A stretch of 5,904 bases of DNA, taken from positions 1-5,904 of the forward strand of contig JALHUQ010000115.1 of the NCBI GenBank assembly GCA_022866645.1. Reading direction: 5' to 3'. Shown here piece after piece: positions 5,218-5,904 of this stretch. This DNA is from Woeseiaceae bacterium (GTDB lineage: Bacteria; Pseudomonadota; Gammaproteobacteria; Steroidobacterales; Woeseiaceae). Each line of letters begins with the position of its first letter. Position 1 is the first letter of the stretch. Position numbers and translations under genes: made by a program. The notes under the pieces are model-generated. The model was not told where the DNA came from. It ran no database searches and saw nothing but the letters and a program-made list of their open reading frames with translations.

Positions 5218-5904
5218 TTATCGAGCGACAAGGCCCTGGCATCCGTTGGCATCCGGGTCGCCGACACAATAAGGGACCATCATCTCGTTATCCTCGTGCT
5301 CCACGATATGGCAGTGCCACACGTACAGCCCTTCCTTATCGAAAGTGGCGTTCAGGCGAGTGACCTCGCCCGGATAGGTGATGACTGTGTCCTTCCAGCC
5401 GGCCTCCGAGGGCAAGGGCGCGTTCGGACCCAACAAGGTCCCGTCCACGTCGAAAGCCTCACGGTTCATGACCTTGAACTTCACCAGGTGCAAGTGAATC
5501 GGGTGGGCATCAGCCGTCCAGTTCCACAACTCCCAGGTCTCGGTGGTGTTCACGGCCGGATTCGTGTTGATGGGGTCGGCCCAGAACTGCGCGGTGCCAC
5601 CGCCGGATCCGTTGGTACCGAGCACCGCGGCCTTAGGCGCGAATGGCAACGACCCGACAGCGTAGTTGTCGCTATCGACGCAGTTGCCCTCGCCATCGGG
5701 CGTGGCGGCTGGATCCAGGCTGATCGCACCTGTAACAGTGTCGACATCGACGCAGATCACCGCGGACTCTTCCTCCAGCAGCGCCAAATCTTGCGGATCG
5801 TCGCGCAGCACGCCATCTGCCGCCGGGTCGAGCGGATCGGGCAGGGTCAGGGCCACCAGCGAAGGATCGCTGGCTGCGTTGGGGTTGGGATTGCCCAACG
5901 CGTC
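5218..5904 (-). CDS. Multicopper oxidase, C-terminal part (CotA/bilirubin oxidase-like); 5' end beyond window
   Basis: The last 228 residues of a multicopper oxidase are visible; such enzymes oxidise phenols, metals or other donors and reduce O2 to water at a trinuclear copper site. Copper ligands of the final cupredoxin domain are complete: H-P-I-H-L-H (fragment residues 134-139) and H-C-H-x3-H-x4-M (197-208), with Cys198 and Met208 as type 1 ligands. The surrounding W-E-L-W-N-W-T-A-D-A-H and L-V-K-F-K-V-M-N-R segments resemble the CotA/bilirubin-oxidase branch. Before this domain is an Asp/Pro-rich segment (13-80) with Cys51 and Cys75. After the copper motif a short tail carries Cys213 and Cys222, possibly a disulfide. 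The reading frame stays open to the window edge, and an in-frame TTG at 5898 is not a credible start because the first two cupredoxin domains must lie upstream. The substrate cannot be told from this fragment. Confidence 0.9.
   Translation of the reverse strand, partial: DALGNPNPNAASDPSLVALTLPDPLDPAADGVLRDDPQDLALLEEESAVICVDVDTVTGAISLDPAATPDGEGNCVDSDNYAVGSLPFAPKAAVLGTNGSGGGTAQFWADPINTNPAVNTTETWELWNWTADAHPIHLHLVKFKVMNREAFDVDGTLLGPNAPLPSEAGWKDTVITYPGEVTRLNATFDKEGLYVWHCHIVEHEDNEMMVPYCVGDPDANGCQGLVAR

Noticed and set aside
4257..5363. Long plus-strand open frame of 368 codons opposite the FKBP and oxidase genes
   Set aside because: It overlaps two well-supported minus-strand genes and an intrinsic terminator, and its translation has no recognisable domain or export pattern; it is an antisense shadow.

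Overview
The window looks like a chromosomal segment of a Gram-negative bacterium, most likely a free-living gammaproteobacterium. That placement is an inference from gene families, not from a marker gene. The evidence is an outer-membrane beta-barrel protein ending in Phe, a lipoprotein with a clear lipobox, a DUF4136 protein, a Mip/FkpA-type periplasmic FKBP, and periplasmic c-type cytochrome domains. Nearly every gene carries an export signal or membrane segments, so this is an envelope-centred neighbourhood. No rRNA, tRNA, CRISPR array, integrase, transposase or IS end was seen.

Layout: one gene is on the plus strand (82-900), an exported beta-barrel protein of unknown function. It converges on a run of minus-strand genes. 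Read in the direction of transcription (right to left) these are: the 3' part of a secreted multicopper oxidase (5218 to the window edge), closed by a strong intrinsic terminator (5149-5174); a periplasmic FKBP prolyl isomerase (4395-5096); a two-gene unit in which an exported dihaem cytochrome c fused to a rhodanese domain (3110-4228, TTG start) overlaps a two-helix DUF502 membrane protein (2529-3113) by the ATGA tetranucleotide; a 385-base stretch with a probable decayed gene remnant (about 2286-2532) and a good sigma70-like promoter (2218-2247); a small exported protein with two cysteine-rich repeats (1736-2143); and a DUF4136 lipoprotein (1012-1623).

How they may work together: the only strongly linked pair is the cytochrome-rhodanese fusion and the DUF502 protein, joined by translational overlap. 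It suggests a periplasmic redox or sulfur-handling protein made together with a small inner-membrane partner. The multicopper oxidase and FKBP are separated by a terminator and probably form their own units. The cysteine-rich protein and the DUF4136 lipoprotein lie 112 bases apart and may share the promoter upstream of the former. The most unusual item is the cytochrome-cytochrome-rhodanese architecture with its non-canonical C-S-C-P-R active loop. The intergenic remnant is second.
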